Assembly (NCBI GenBank): GCA_003132765.1
Contig: PKYU01000150.1
Location: 4,133 to 9,237 of the forward strand
Length of the DNA stretch: 5,105 nt
DNA from: Chitinophagaceae bacterium
GTDB taxonomy: Bacteria; Bacteroidota; Bacteroidia; Chitinophagales; Chitinophagaceae
Reading direction: 5' to 3'
A program made the position numbers and the translations under genes. The notes under the pieces are model-generated. The model had not been told where the DNA came from. It ran no database searches and was given only the letters and a program-made list of their open reading frames with translations. Of this stretch, positions 1 to 5,105 are shown piece after piece (the stretch's first letter is position 1; the number at the start of each line of letters is the position of its first letter).

Positions 1-183
1 TAAGGCGACAACGTTACCCGGGAATTCATCATAAAACACTGCACTCGTAGGCTGAACAACTTCAGTAGTTACCGCCACTGCAGGAGGAGGTCCTTGCTGC
101 TGCTGGCTTTGCTTATCACTACAGGATGTTGCAAATGATAGAAAAGGAGCAATAAAAAATATATGATAACTTTTAAAATACAT
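1..183 (-). CDS. RND efflux periplasmic adaptor (membrane fusion protein) lipoprotein, N-terminal fragment
   Basis: Only the first 61 codons are inside the window; the frame stays open to the left edge. The product should be the periplasmic adaptor of a tripartite RND multidrug pump, linking an inner-membrane pump to the TolC-like channel encoded just upstream. The N-terminus has a short hydrophobic stretch (about residues 8-18) ending in ATSC, an acceptable lipobox with Cys21 as the lipidated residue, then a Gln-rich and Pro-rich linker (QQQQGPPPAVAV, about residues 25-36). The start of the mature adaptor domain follows, with the family-typical FYDEFPGNVVAL, which leads into the first beta strand before the barrel-sandwich hybrid domain. 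The ATG lies 12 bp after the stop of the tolC-like gene, so the two are almost certainly co-transcribed. No Shine-Dalgarno is seen, as is usual in Bacteroidota. Family assignment is firm in context; the substrate is unknown because the pump gene lies outside. Confidence 0.85.
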   Translation of the reverse strand, partial: MYFKSYHIFFIAPFLSFATSCSDKQSQQQQGPPPAVAVTTEVVQPTSAVFYDEFPGNVVAL

Positions 184-195
184 GTTGATTATTAT

Positions 196-1545
196 TTAAT
201 ATGTTATGGTTCCTAATGATTGTGATACATCTATCTTGCTGGAAAGAAGCTGGTATAATGCATTATAAAAATTTATTTCGGCGGTCCTCAGGTCGGTTTC
301 CGCAGTTATTACATCGAGGTAGGTTTTTACCCCTGACCGGTATTGTAGCCTTATTATATCGTATACCTCATTTGCAAGGCTTACATTTTCTTTCTGGCTT
401 AAGTAATTATAAAGATTGCTCTTATAAGCGGATAAGGCCTGCTGGAATTGCGTATTGATAGTGTTTTGATAACTTTTTATAGAATTATCTACCTGGTTTA
501 TTTGCAATTCTGCCTGTTTTATTTGTTGTATCCGCTTCCCACCTTGGAAAATAGGTAATGTAAGTGTTAGCCCTGCATACGAGTTGGGGTATGACTGGCT
601 ATACAATTTAGAAAACTGGTTATTTAAATAGTCAAGATTGTAATTTCCAAAGGCAGATAAACTTGGTAAAAAACTCCATTTATAGTATTGCAGGTTATAT
701 TGCTGAAGTTCCTTCTGTGTTTGCAATAATTGTATTTCTATCCTGCTGTCATAATTTATATTTTGTAAAGTATCCAGGTATATTTCCCCGGTCATCTTTG
801 TGGTATCAAATTGCAGGGTTAAGTCAGCATTAGCCGGATAACCCATTAACTGTTTCAGGTAAGCATATTTTGCTTTTAATGCTTCCTCATTACTTTTTTT
901 CAGGGCTTTGGCATTGTTTAATGATATCGTGGCTCTTTTATAATCAGTTTTATCGGTAATGCCGCTTTGGTATTGGTAAAAGGCATCTTTCAGGCTTAGG
1001 TCAATACGTCTGATATCTGCTTCCGTAATGTTTATTTGCTGTTGGGTGAGAATTACATCGTAATAAGCCTTACTGACCATTGCAGCAATATTAATATTTT
1101 GATCTTTGGTATTTTGACTTGCCTGCAGGCGCACGTCTTTAGCACTGCGTGAAGCCAGCAGTGCATCACTGTTGAAAAGATTCTGTGTAAGGCCAAATTG
1201 AATTCCGGAGGTGTTTACTGTTCCTGTATGTACTAAATTACCTCCAAAGTTGAGTGTAGGTAATTGAAAATTATGCTGAAAATTATAGTCGAAATTTATC
1301 TGAGGGTACCATTCTGATAGTTTTGAATTGATCTCCGTCTCCGTAATTGCCTGGTTTATAACCGCATTTTTAAGATCAGGATTATTTTTTAGGGAATACT
1401 GAATGCAATTTTCTATAGTGGCCTCCTGCAACAAGGAATCCTTATTAGGTTGTGCATGTACCACATTTGTGGTAAATAAAGCAGAAAGTATTATTATAAA
1501 AATTTTAAAGCGTGTGCTTAAAAATTTAAGTTTCCGTATATCCAT
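196..1545 (-). CDS. TolC-family outer-membrane efflux protein
   Basis: A 449-residue outer-membrane channel of the OEP/TolC family, the exit duct of an RND efflux pump. A signal peptide is clear: basic residues 2-14, a hydrophobic core at about 15-25, and a cleavage site after VVHA (residue 31), leaving an N-terminal Gln as is common in Bacteroidota. Two internally similar OEP halves can be seen, at about 40-235 and 262-445. Each ends in a related helix motif: QYQSGITDKTDYKRA at about 191-205 and QYRSGVKTYLDVITAETDLR at about 401-420. LTLTLPIFQGGKR (about 326-338) is the strand and turn that open the second coiled-coil half. Length is normal for the family and there is no sign of damage. It lies 87 bp downstream of tetR and 12 bp upstream of the adaptor gene. 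The upstream gap carries a -7 box overlapped by a palindrome, suggesting its own TetR-repressed promoter. The substrate cannot be read from the sequence. Confidence 0.95.
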   Translation of the reverse strand: MDIRKLKFLSTRFKIFIIILSALFTTNVVHAQPNKDSLLQEATIENCIQYSLKNNPDLKNAVINQAITETEINSKLSEWYPQINFDYNFQHNFQLPTLNFGGNLVHTGTVNTSGIQFGLTQNLFNSDALLASRSAKDVRLQASQNTKDQNINIAAMVSKAYYDVILTQQQINITEADIRRIDLSLKDAFYQYQSGITDKTDYKRATISLNNAKALKKSNEEALKAKYAYLKQLMGYPANADLTLQFDTTKMTGEIYLDTLQNINYDSRIEIQLLQTQKELQQYNLQYYKWSFLPSLSAFGNYNLDYLNNQFSKLYSQSYPNSYAGLTLTLPIFQGGKRIQQIKQAELQINQVDNSIKSYQNTINTQFQQALSAYKSNLYNYLSQKENVSLANEVYDIIRLQYRSGVKTYLDVITAETDLRTAEINFYNALYQLLSSKIDVSQSLGTITY

Positions 1546-1604
1546 TTATATTTCTATTATTCTATTTAATGATTGCGTTAATCCTAAAAATGCAACAAGG
1601 TTAA

Positions 1605-1612
1605 CAAACTTA
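1605..1612 (-). promoter_or_regulatory. Bacteroidota-type -7 box for the efflux operon
   Basis: Read on the minus strand these bases are TAAGTTTG, an exact match to the Bacteroidota sigma-ABfr -7 consensus TAnnTTTG. The box points toward the tolC-like gene and would place transcription start near 1598, giving a leader of about 50 nt before the ATG at 1545. No clear -33 TTG is present at the usual distance upstream, so the promoter may be weak or activator-independent but imperfect. The call rests on consensus match and position only. Confidence 0.5.
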
Positions 1613-1626
1613 CTTACTTTAAGTTT
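1606..1626. promoter_or_regulatory. Candidate TetR operator (7-7-7 inverted repeat)
   Basis: AAACTTA (1606-1612) and TAAGTTT (1620-1626) are perfect inverted copies separated by seven bases (CTTACTT). The left arm covers seven of the eight bases of the -7 box of the tolC-like gene, so a dimeric repressor bound here would block the promoter. The gene immediately upstream encodes a TetR-family protein, the obvious candidate ligand-responsive repressor. The inside also repeats the unit CTTA (ACTTACTTACTTT), which could give several overlapping half-sites. Binding is inference; AT-rich DNA produces 7-bp inverted repeats by chance fairly often. Confidence 0.4.
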
Positions 1627-1632
1627 ATTTAA

Positions 1633-2214
1633 TTATTGAGCTTTTATTCCGTCCCATAAAATAGTAGCAATTTTACACAAATCACTGTCCTTAAAACCAA
1701 ATCGCCCGCTAACATGATATTTGGCTGTTGCAATGATACAGCCAAATACAGCAGATGCTATCAACATATACTCAAGTTTTTTCAGGTACCCGTTATCTAT
1801 ACCAAATTGGAAAAATTGATTGAATTTATTAAGGGAATTTTTTTTATCCTTTATGGCCACATCCTTTGCATAAGGAGAGCTATTAAATTGCTCAATGAAA
1901 AATAAGGAAGCAGGATTGTTTATAAAATACCGGCAAAGATTGATCCAGCCATCAAAAAAATGCTTTTTAAAATCACTGTAATCAGTATTATCAAGGTACA
2001 TGGCAGCAGCTATTTCCTCCCTGATGAGCGCATGAAGTTCCAGTATAATAGCATCTTTACTGGGGAAATAATGATAAATGGTACCTGCAGCCACCCCGGC
2101 ATGTTTAGTGATCAGGCTAATAGGAGTTCCATGAAATCCATTATCCTTTATCAATTCGAGAGTGCTTCTTAGAATTGCTTCTTTTTTGTCCTGTTTATCC
2201 GATTGAACGATCAT
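1633..2214 (-). CDS. TetR/AcrR-family transcriptional regulator
   Basis: A ligand-responsive DNA-binding repressor, most likely controlling the efflux operon directly downstream. From the chosen start it has 193 residues, normal for TetR proteins. The N-terminal DNA-binding domain is at about 10-58: a first helix KKEAILRSTLELIKDNGF, then the helix-turn-helix TPISLITKHAGVAAGTIYHYF (first T at residue 30), followed by the family hallmark PSKDAIILEL. The rest is a helical ligand-binding and dimer domain with no recognisable subfamily signature, so the effector is unknown. The frame stays open upstream to an ATG at 2298, which would add 28 residues; that extension (hydrophobic and Phe/Tyr-rich) does not look like a TetR N-terminus, whereas the ATG at 2214 puts the first helix at the usual distance. 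It is transcribed in the same direction as the tolC-like gene, 87 bp upstream of it, with no terminator between. Confidence 0.9.
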   Translation of the reverse strand: MIVQSDKQDKKEAILRSTLELIKDNGFHGTPISLITKHAGVAAGTIYHYFPSKDAIILELHALIREEIAAAMYLDNTDYSDFKKHFFDGWINLCRYFINNPASLFFIEQFNSSPYAKDVAIKDKKNSLNKFNQFFQFGIDNGYLKKLEYMLIASAVFGCIIATAKYHVSGRFGFKDSDLCKIATILWDGIKAQ

Positions 2215-2339
2215 TCGGAGCGCAAAATAAATATTAATCAGCTGTAAATCACATAAAAAATATTTTTTTTGAGGTTGGGAAATAAATGATGATTCCATGA
2301 TAATTGATTTCCCGGAGTATCGTACATTAGGATAATTTC

Positions 2340-2384
2340 AAATCTTTTCCGGTCAATAAATACCCTGATATCCGGAAAAGATTT
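2340..2384. repeat. Perfect 13-bp inverted repeat with 19-nt spacer, possible operator or leader hairpin
   Basis: AAATCTTTTCCGG (2340-2352) is matched exactly by CCGGAAAAGATTT (2372-2384). The 19-nt spacer (2353-2371) is not itself symmetric. Neither strand has a T-run after the stem, so this is not an intrinsic terminator, and a terminator would make little sense between divergent genes. It is a candidate operator for one of the two flanking regulators, or a hairpin in the tetR 5' leader. A 7-of-8 -7-like box on the minus strand (2339-2346) overlaps its left arm. The repeat is certain; the role is not. Confidence 0.6.
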
Positions 2385-2430
2385 TAAAGAAATCTAAAAT
2401 CCTGTTGAAAAAATAGGTCGTTTTTTTTGA

Positions 2431-2458
2431 AGCGTTTGATATAAGGATGTCAAACGCT
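2431..2458. repeat. Perfect 9-bp inverted repeat with 10-nt spacer upstream of the crp-like gene
   Basis: AGCGTTTGA (2431-2439) is matched exactly by TCAAACGCT (2450-2458), about 100 bp before the crp-like start codon. The 28-bp span fits a site for a dimeric regulator, with TTTGA/TCAAA inner half-sites. It does not have the TTGAT-N4-ATCAA spacing of a classical FNR box. The 8-T run lies before, not after, the stem on the plus strand, so it is not a terminator. Possible autoregulatory or leader element. Confidence 0.45.
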
Positions 2459-2558
2459 AATTGATAAAAATGGCTTTTCTACCTGGTAATTAAATAGAGA
2501 AATAAAAAACTGAATTAGTCACCACGTACTTTCCTTTAATTTTTTTAAGACGAAAGAT

Positions 2559-3197
2559 ATGAAACAACATTTGCTAAATATTGCTTTTCCAGGGTTTGAA
2601 CAAAAACTTATTGAGGCACTGAAGGAGAACGGTGTTTTACGAAGTTATAAAAAAGGTGACGTGATAATAAGAATGGGCCAACCCCTGATACATTCTTTTT
2701 AGTCTTGCAGGGTAGTGTAAAGGTTTGTCGTGAAAGCGAAAGCGGTTCTGAATTTCTTATAGCATTCCTAAAAGGCGGGGAAAGTTTTGCAATGACAATT
2801 TGCGATGATAGCCCCCAGGAAAATAAAAAAAGCCTGGTAAACTCTATATGCTGTAAAAACTATATACATATTAAACCTTCCGTTTTATTATAAAGACATG
2901 CTGGCAAAAAAATTTGACAGCTGGTATAAATATATTTTGGCTACTTCACTAATGTATTATGGATTCTATCTTAAAATGATTGATAATATTGCCTTTAAAA
3001 ACCTTGATCTTAGAATTGAATTTTTTCTCGAAGGTCTGAGTATTATCACAAATAGTAAATACATCGATACGAGCCACAAGGAGATTGCTAATAGCCTGCA
3101 TTGTTCAAGGGAAGCAGTTTCCAGGCAGCTAAAGACAATGCAGGAATCCGGTAAAATTGTTCTCGGGCATAACCGGATTGAGTTAATAAATATTTAG
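2559..3197 (+). pseudogene. Crp/Fnr-family transcriptional regulator, interrupted by two compensating frameshifts
   Basis: The ATG at 2559 opens a cyclic-nucleotide-binding-like domain, but the frame stops at TAG 2700-2702 after GQPLIHSF. Adding one base to the T5 run 2696-2700 continues it with LVLQGSVKVCRE, the expected beta-roll sequence. That second frame then leaves the family pattern after SICC. Removing one base from the A5 run 2855-2859 returns to the first frame with KTIYILNLPFYYKDMLAKKF and continues to the TAG at 3195-3197. The repaired protein is 212 residues, normal for the family. It has an N-terminal beta roll (about 1-110), a dimer helix, and a C-terminal winged helix-turn-helix with HKEIANSLHCSREAVSRQLK (about 173-192); this recognition helix has the SRE...SR pattern of CRP proteins that read TGTGA. 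It resembles Bacteroidota Crp/Fnr proteins with the FDSWYKYI and IAFKNLD motifs. Either a real pseudogene or two homopolymer base-call errors; ribosomal slippage at both runs would also give the right protein but is less likely. Confidence 0.85.
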
Positions 3198-3201
3198 ATT
3201 T

Positions 3202-3217
3202 TGTGATCCTAATCACA
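3202..3217. promoter_or_regulatory. CRP-type binding site, perfect TGTGA-N6-TCACA
   Basis: TGTGA-TCCTAA-TCACA matches exactly the symmetric core recognised by Crp proteins of the E. coli type, and the symmetry extends to 8-bp arms (TTTGTGAT at 3200-3207, ATCACAAA at 3212-3219). It begins five bases after the stop of the crp-like gene, whose recognition helix (SREAVSRQLK) keeps the Arg-Glu...Arg pattern used to read TGTGA. It is therefore a plausible target of that regulator or a paralogue. The alternative, a weak terminator for the crp-like gene, is less attractive because the stem is followed by TTCAAC rather than a T-run. Confidence 0.6.
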
Positions 3218-3236
3218 AATTCAACTTTTTCAACAC

Positions 3237-3244
3237 TTAATTTG
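3237..3244 (+). promoter_or_regulatory. Weak -7-like box downstream of the CRP-type site
   Basis: TTAATTTG matches seven of eight positions of TAnnTTTG. If used, transcription would start near 3248, placing the centre of the CRP-type site about 38 bases upstream, close to the class II activator position near -41. No -33 TTG is seen at the right distance, which would fit an activator-dependent promoter. This is a spacing argument, with low certainty. Confidence 0.25.
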
Positions 3245-3337
3245 CCCCTGATCATTGAAATAGATATAATTCAGGAAGAGTGCGGTTTACTGTGGTAAAA
3301 TTGTTAAATTGATTAATAACATTAGCCGTTGATACCT

Positions 3338-3465
3338 ATGGAACATGTCATTATTCCCGCTTTAGAAGTTCTGAAAATATCATTAATTGAAAAGATAAAT
3401 CTTTCCTGACTGATCCAATAATCCTGAATAACTTAAAAGACCGGTTTGAATTACATCCTGATTAA
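3338..3465 (+). pseudogene. Short unidentified ORF, apparently broken by a frameshift
   Basis: An ATG at 3338 opens 23 codons (beginning MEHVIIPALEVLK) that end at TGA 3407-3409. A second open stretch, one base out of frame, runs from 3406 (LTDPIILNNLKDRFELHPD) to TAA 3463-3465. Adding one base near 3405 joins them into a 42-codon ORF of mixed hydrophobic and charged residues whose stop touches the terminator stem. I do not recognise the product. Evidence that it is or was coding: protein-like composition in an AT-rich background and exact abutment of stop and terminator. Against: it is very short, and such a chance arrangement is possible. It could instead be the 3' part of a non-coding RNA. 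Confidence 0.3.
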
Positions 3466-3501
3466 TACACTGATGAATAATTTTATCAGTGTATTTTTTT
3501 T
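3464..3501 (+). terminator. Strong intrinsic terminator, plus strand
   Basis: AATACACTGAT (3464-3474) pairs perfectly with ATCAGTGTATT (3485-3495); with one G-U and two A-T pairs inside, the stem reaches 14 bp closed by a TAAT loop. A run of eight T (3494-3501) follows on the plus strand. The minus strand has no T-run after the stem, so it acts in one direction only. It marks the end of a plus-strand transcript, either from the crp-like gene with a long trailer or from a promoter near the CRP-type site. Confidence 0.9.
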
Positions 3502-3662
3502 GGTGGTTCAGGTTGGTAGTAAAAAGATGCCTTTCGTTAAGCACAAAAAAAACAATATAATATTCTGCGCTGAAAATTCAATTTTGCCTACGACATTATC
3601 ATTATAGAATAAATATTAAAAAATTGAAATCATCAAAGTTTCCTTCCGCTTGAATCTTCTGA

Positions 3663-5105
3663 TTATCTTGAAATTTGATGCAGCAAGTGCATTGATTCCC
3701 GCAGGTTTTGATAAAGCAGTTTATAGACCAAATAAAATCTAACGTAAGTTTTTTGATTTTCCAAATTTGGTTGTATAGATAAATCAATACCTGGTTTGAG
3801 TTGAGCGTAATCCTCAATGATTCCTACTGATTTCAAACCCAGGATCGCTGCTCCAACGGAAGAAGCGTCTTCTGTTTGAACTATACATAATTCTTTTCCT
3901 GTGACGTCGGATAATATTTGCATCCATACTTTTGAATGAACAAAGCCCCCGCTTGCATTTAGCTTTTGTATAGTAGCAGATAATCCTTCAATTATTTCTA
4001 AAATATTATTCAACGCAAAACATATGCCTTCGCATGCCGCCCTGAAAAAATGAGCATTTTGGTGAAAGGATCGAATGCCAAAAAATATGCCACTGGCTTT
4101 TTCATCCCAGATGGGTGCTCGTTCTCCATATATGTAAGGTAGAAAAATTAAACCGTTACAACCTGCTGGTATTTTTTCAATTGCCGAGAAAATATTTGTA
4201 TAGTCTTCTTCTGAAGGATTGGAATTGAGTAAGAATGTTTTAAACATCCATTTTAAAACATTGCCTCCATTATTTATGGGACCTCCTATAATGAAAGTGG
4301 TATCATCAAGCAGGTAATTAAAAATCATTGAGCTGTAGTTAAGTACAGGCCCAGTACCTGCAATTCTTATAGCCCCGCTCGTACCAATAGTAAGGGCTGC
4401 CGTTCCCGGTTTAAGAGCATCGCTTCCCAGGTTAGCAAGACAACCATCACTGGCGCCTATACAGAATTCAGTGTTAGCATCTATATGTAAGGCAGAGGCA
4501 ATTTCCCGGTTAATATTTTTTCTTTTAAAATTGGTGTTTACAGGTTCTGAAAGTTGCGATTCATCAATTCCACAAAATTGTAAGGAAGTCTTGTTCCATT
4601 CAAAATTATTAATGTTGAACAGCCCCGTTGCCGATGCAATTGAATAATCTATTTCATATATATTAAATAACCGGAACCAAATAAATTCTTTGATGGAAAT
4701 ATATTTAAATGCTTTTTTGAAAATTTCATTCTCATTTTCCTGCAACCATTTTATTTTACACAAAGGAGTCATGGAGTGAATAGGTGTACCGGTGGAAGAA
4801 TAAATTTTTTCTCCTTCCCCTGATTGCCTGAGTGCTTCAGCTATTTTTTCACTCCTGGTGTCTTCCCAGGTAATTAATGGAGTAATTGCCGAATTTTCCT
4901 TATCAACAGCCATAAGACTGTGCATGCAACTGCTGAAGCTGATGCAGGAGGGCATTTGATTCACATTTTCTAAAACTTCTTTCAAACAATTTACAAATGC
5001 CATCCATATTATTTCTGGATCCTGTTCAGAAAATCCAGCCTTTTGCATAATAGTATTGTAGTAAGAGCGGGAAGAAGCTATCACTTTTCTCTCTGCATTT
5101 AAAGC
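3663..5105 (-). CDS. gntK: Gluconokinase, FGGY carbohydrate kinase family (N-terminus beyond the right edge)
   Basis: The frame is open to the right edge, giving 480 visible residues; only the first glycine-rich phosphate-binding strand (DxGTTxxK, roughly 15-20 residues) is missing. A GTG at 5082-5084 is not the start, because upstream in-frame residues ALNAERK continue the family pattern. The enzyme should phosphorylate gluconate to 6-phosphogluconate with ATP in the cytoplasm, feeding the pentose phosphate or Entner-Doudoroff route. Visible landmarks, in visible numbering: GFSEQDPE near 24-31; HSLMAVD near 62-68; ITWEDTR near 78-84; GTPIHSMTPLCKIKWL near 106-121; DYSIASATGLFN near 153-164; GASDGCLANLGSDALKPG, with the catalytic-base Asp near 220; IGTSGAIR near 240-247; the motif around GERAPIWD near 327-334; and the nucleotide-binding ASGGF near 384-388. 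The TPIHSMTPLCK and ASATGLFN motifs favour gluconokinase over xylulokinase or glycerol kinase, though substrate is inferred. No damage seen. Any operon partners lie right of the window. Confidence 0.88.
   Translation of the reverse strand, partial: ALNAERKVIASSRSYYNTIMQKAGFSEQDPEIIWMAFVNCLKEVLENVNQMPSCISFSSCMHSLMAVDKENSAITPLITWEDTRSEKIAEALRQSGEGEKIYSSTGTPIHSMTPLCKIKWLQENENEIFKKAFKYISIKEFIWFRLFNIYEIDYSIASATGLFNINNFEWNKTSLQFCGIDESQLSEPVNTNFKRKNINREIASALHIDANTEFCIGASDGCLANLGSDALKPGTAALTIGTSGAIRIAGTGPVLNYSSMIFNYLLDDTTFIIGGPINNGGNVLKWMFKTFLLNSNPSEEDYTNIFSAIEKIPAGCNGLIFLPYIYGERAPIWDEKASGIFFGIRSFHQNAHFFRAACEGICFALNNILEIIEGLSATIQKLNASGGFVHSKVWMQILSDVTGKELCIVQTEDASSVGAAILGLKSVGIIEDYAQLKPGIDLSIQPNLENQKTYVRFYLVYKLLYQNLRESMHLLHQISR

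Larger units (their letters stand above)
2215..2558. other. Divergent intergenic region between tetR and the crp-like pseudogene
   Basis: About 340 bases hold the start regions of two divergent regulator genes. Contents seen: the possible 28-codon tetR extension (2215-2298), a 13-bp-arm inverted repeat at 2340-2384, an 8-T run at 2421-2428, and a 9-bp-arm inverted repeat at 2431-2458. No exact TAnnTTTG box was found on either strand; the best near-match (7 of 8) is AAGATTTG on the minus strand at 2339-2346, which overlaps the left arm of the larger inverted repeat. No further gene is apparent. Confidence 0.6.
3198..3662. other. Intergenic region without an intact gene
   Basis: This 465-base stretch lies between the crp-like pseudogene and the 3' end of the gluconokinase gene. 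It contains a CRP-type palindrome (3202-3217), a weak -7-like box (3237-3244), a short broken ORF (3338-3465) and a strong plus-strand terminator (3464-3501). From 3502 to 3662 only AT-rich spacer is seen, including an A8 run at 3545-3552 with no adequate stem to serve as a minus-strand terminator for the kinase gene. Confidence 0.6.

Noticed and set aside
201..458. Plus-strand open frame of 85 codons
   Set aside because: It lies wholly antisense within the well-supported tolC-like gene and has no family features.
1403..2172. Several plus-strand open frames of 60-80 codons (1403-1639, 1714-1905, 1960-2172)
   Set aside because: All are antisense to the tolC-like or tetR genes; their sequences look like chance translation of AT-rich DNA.
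2421..2458. T8 run plus 9-bp dyad as a terminator
   Set aside because: On the plus strand the T-run precedes the stem and on the minus strand the stem is followed by A, so the order is wrong on both strands.
2705..3197. Two separate small plus-strand genes (2705-2893 and 2898-3197)
   Set aside because: They are the middle and C-terminal parts of one Crp/Fnr protein; family motifs continue across both breaks after single-base corrections.
3200..3219. 8-bp stem-loop as the terminator of the crp-like gene
   Set aside because: The stem is AT-rich and followed by TTCAAC, not a T-run; the exact TGTGA-N6-TCACA core fits a protein site better, and a much stronger terminator lies at 3464-3501.
3545..3552. 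A8 run as the T-tract of a minus-strand terminator for the kinase gene
   Set aside because: Only 5-6 bp AT stems (such as AAAATT/AATTTT) lie near it, none convincing.
3602..3817. Minus-strand open frame of 71 codons
   Set aside because: It overlaps the 3' end of the gluconokinase gene in another frame and has no recognisable features.
5082..5084. GTG as the start codon of the gluconokinase
   Set aside because: The frame remains open to the window edge, the preceding residues continue the family pattern, and the essential N-terminal phosphate-binding strand would be missing.

Overview
This AT-rich window looks like accessory chromosomal DNA from a member of the Bacteroidota, probably the Chitinophagaceae/Sphingobacteriia side. 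Three things suggest this: start codons lack recognisable Shine-Dalgarno sequences; a perfect Bacteroidota-type -7 box (TAnnTTTG) lies in front of the efflux operon; and the proteins (lipoprotein RND adaptor, Gln-starting mature TolC-like protein, Crp/Fnr regulator, FGGY gluconokinase) have a Bacteroidota flavour. The taxon is inferred from style, not from a marker gene.

Left part (1-2214, all minus strand): a drug-efflux locus in the order tetR, tolC-like outer-membrane factor, RND periplasmic adaptor (cut by the left edge). The inner-membrane RND pump gene is expected just beyond position 1. Between tetR and the tolC-like gene a perfect -7 box overlaps a 7-7-7 inverted repeat, the geometry expected if the TetR protein represses the efflux operon.

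Middle (2215-3662): regulatory and decayed DNA. Two perfect inverted repeats (13 bp and 9 bp arms) sit between the divergent tetR and a Crp/Fnr-family gene. The Crp/Fnr gene carries two compensating single-base frameshifts, each at a run of five identical bases, so it is either a pseudogene or a sequence with two base-call errors. Five bases after its stop is a perfect TGTGA-N6-TCACA site. It is followed by a weak -7-like box at a spacing suited to activation, then a very short or broken ORF that runs straight into a strong intrinsic terminator at 3464-3501. This is the most interesting part: it resembles a short Crp-type-controlled transcription unit with no intact gene in it, either a gene remnant or a small RNA.

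Right part (3663-5105, minus strand): an FGGY-family sugar kinase, best read as a gluconokinase, complete at its C-terminus and missing only roughly the first 15-20 residues beyond the right edge. It appears unrelated to the efflux locus. No tRNA, rRNA, CRISPR array or insertion sequence was seen.
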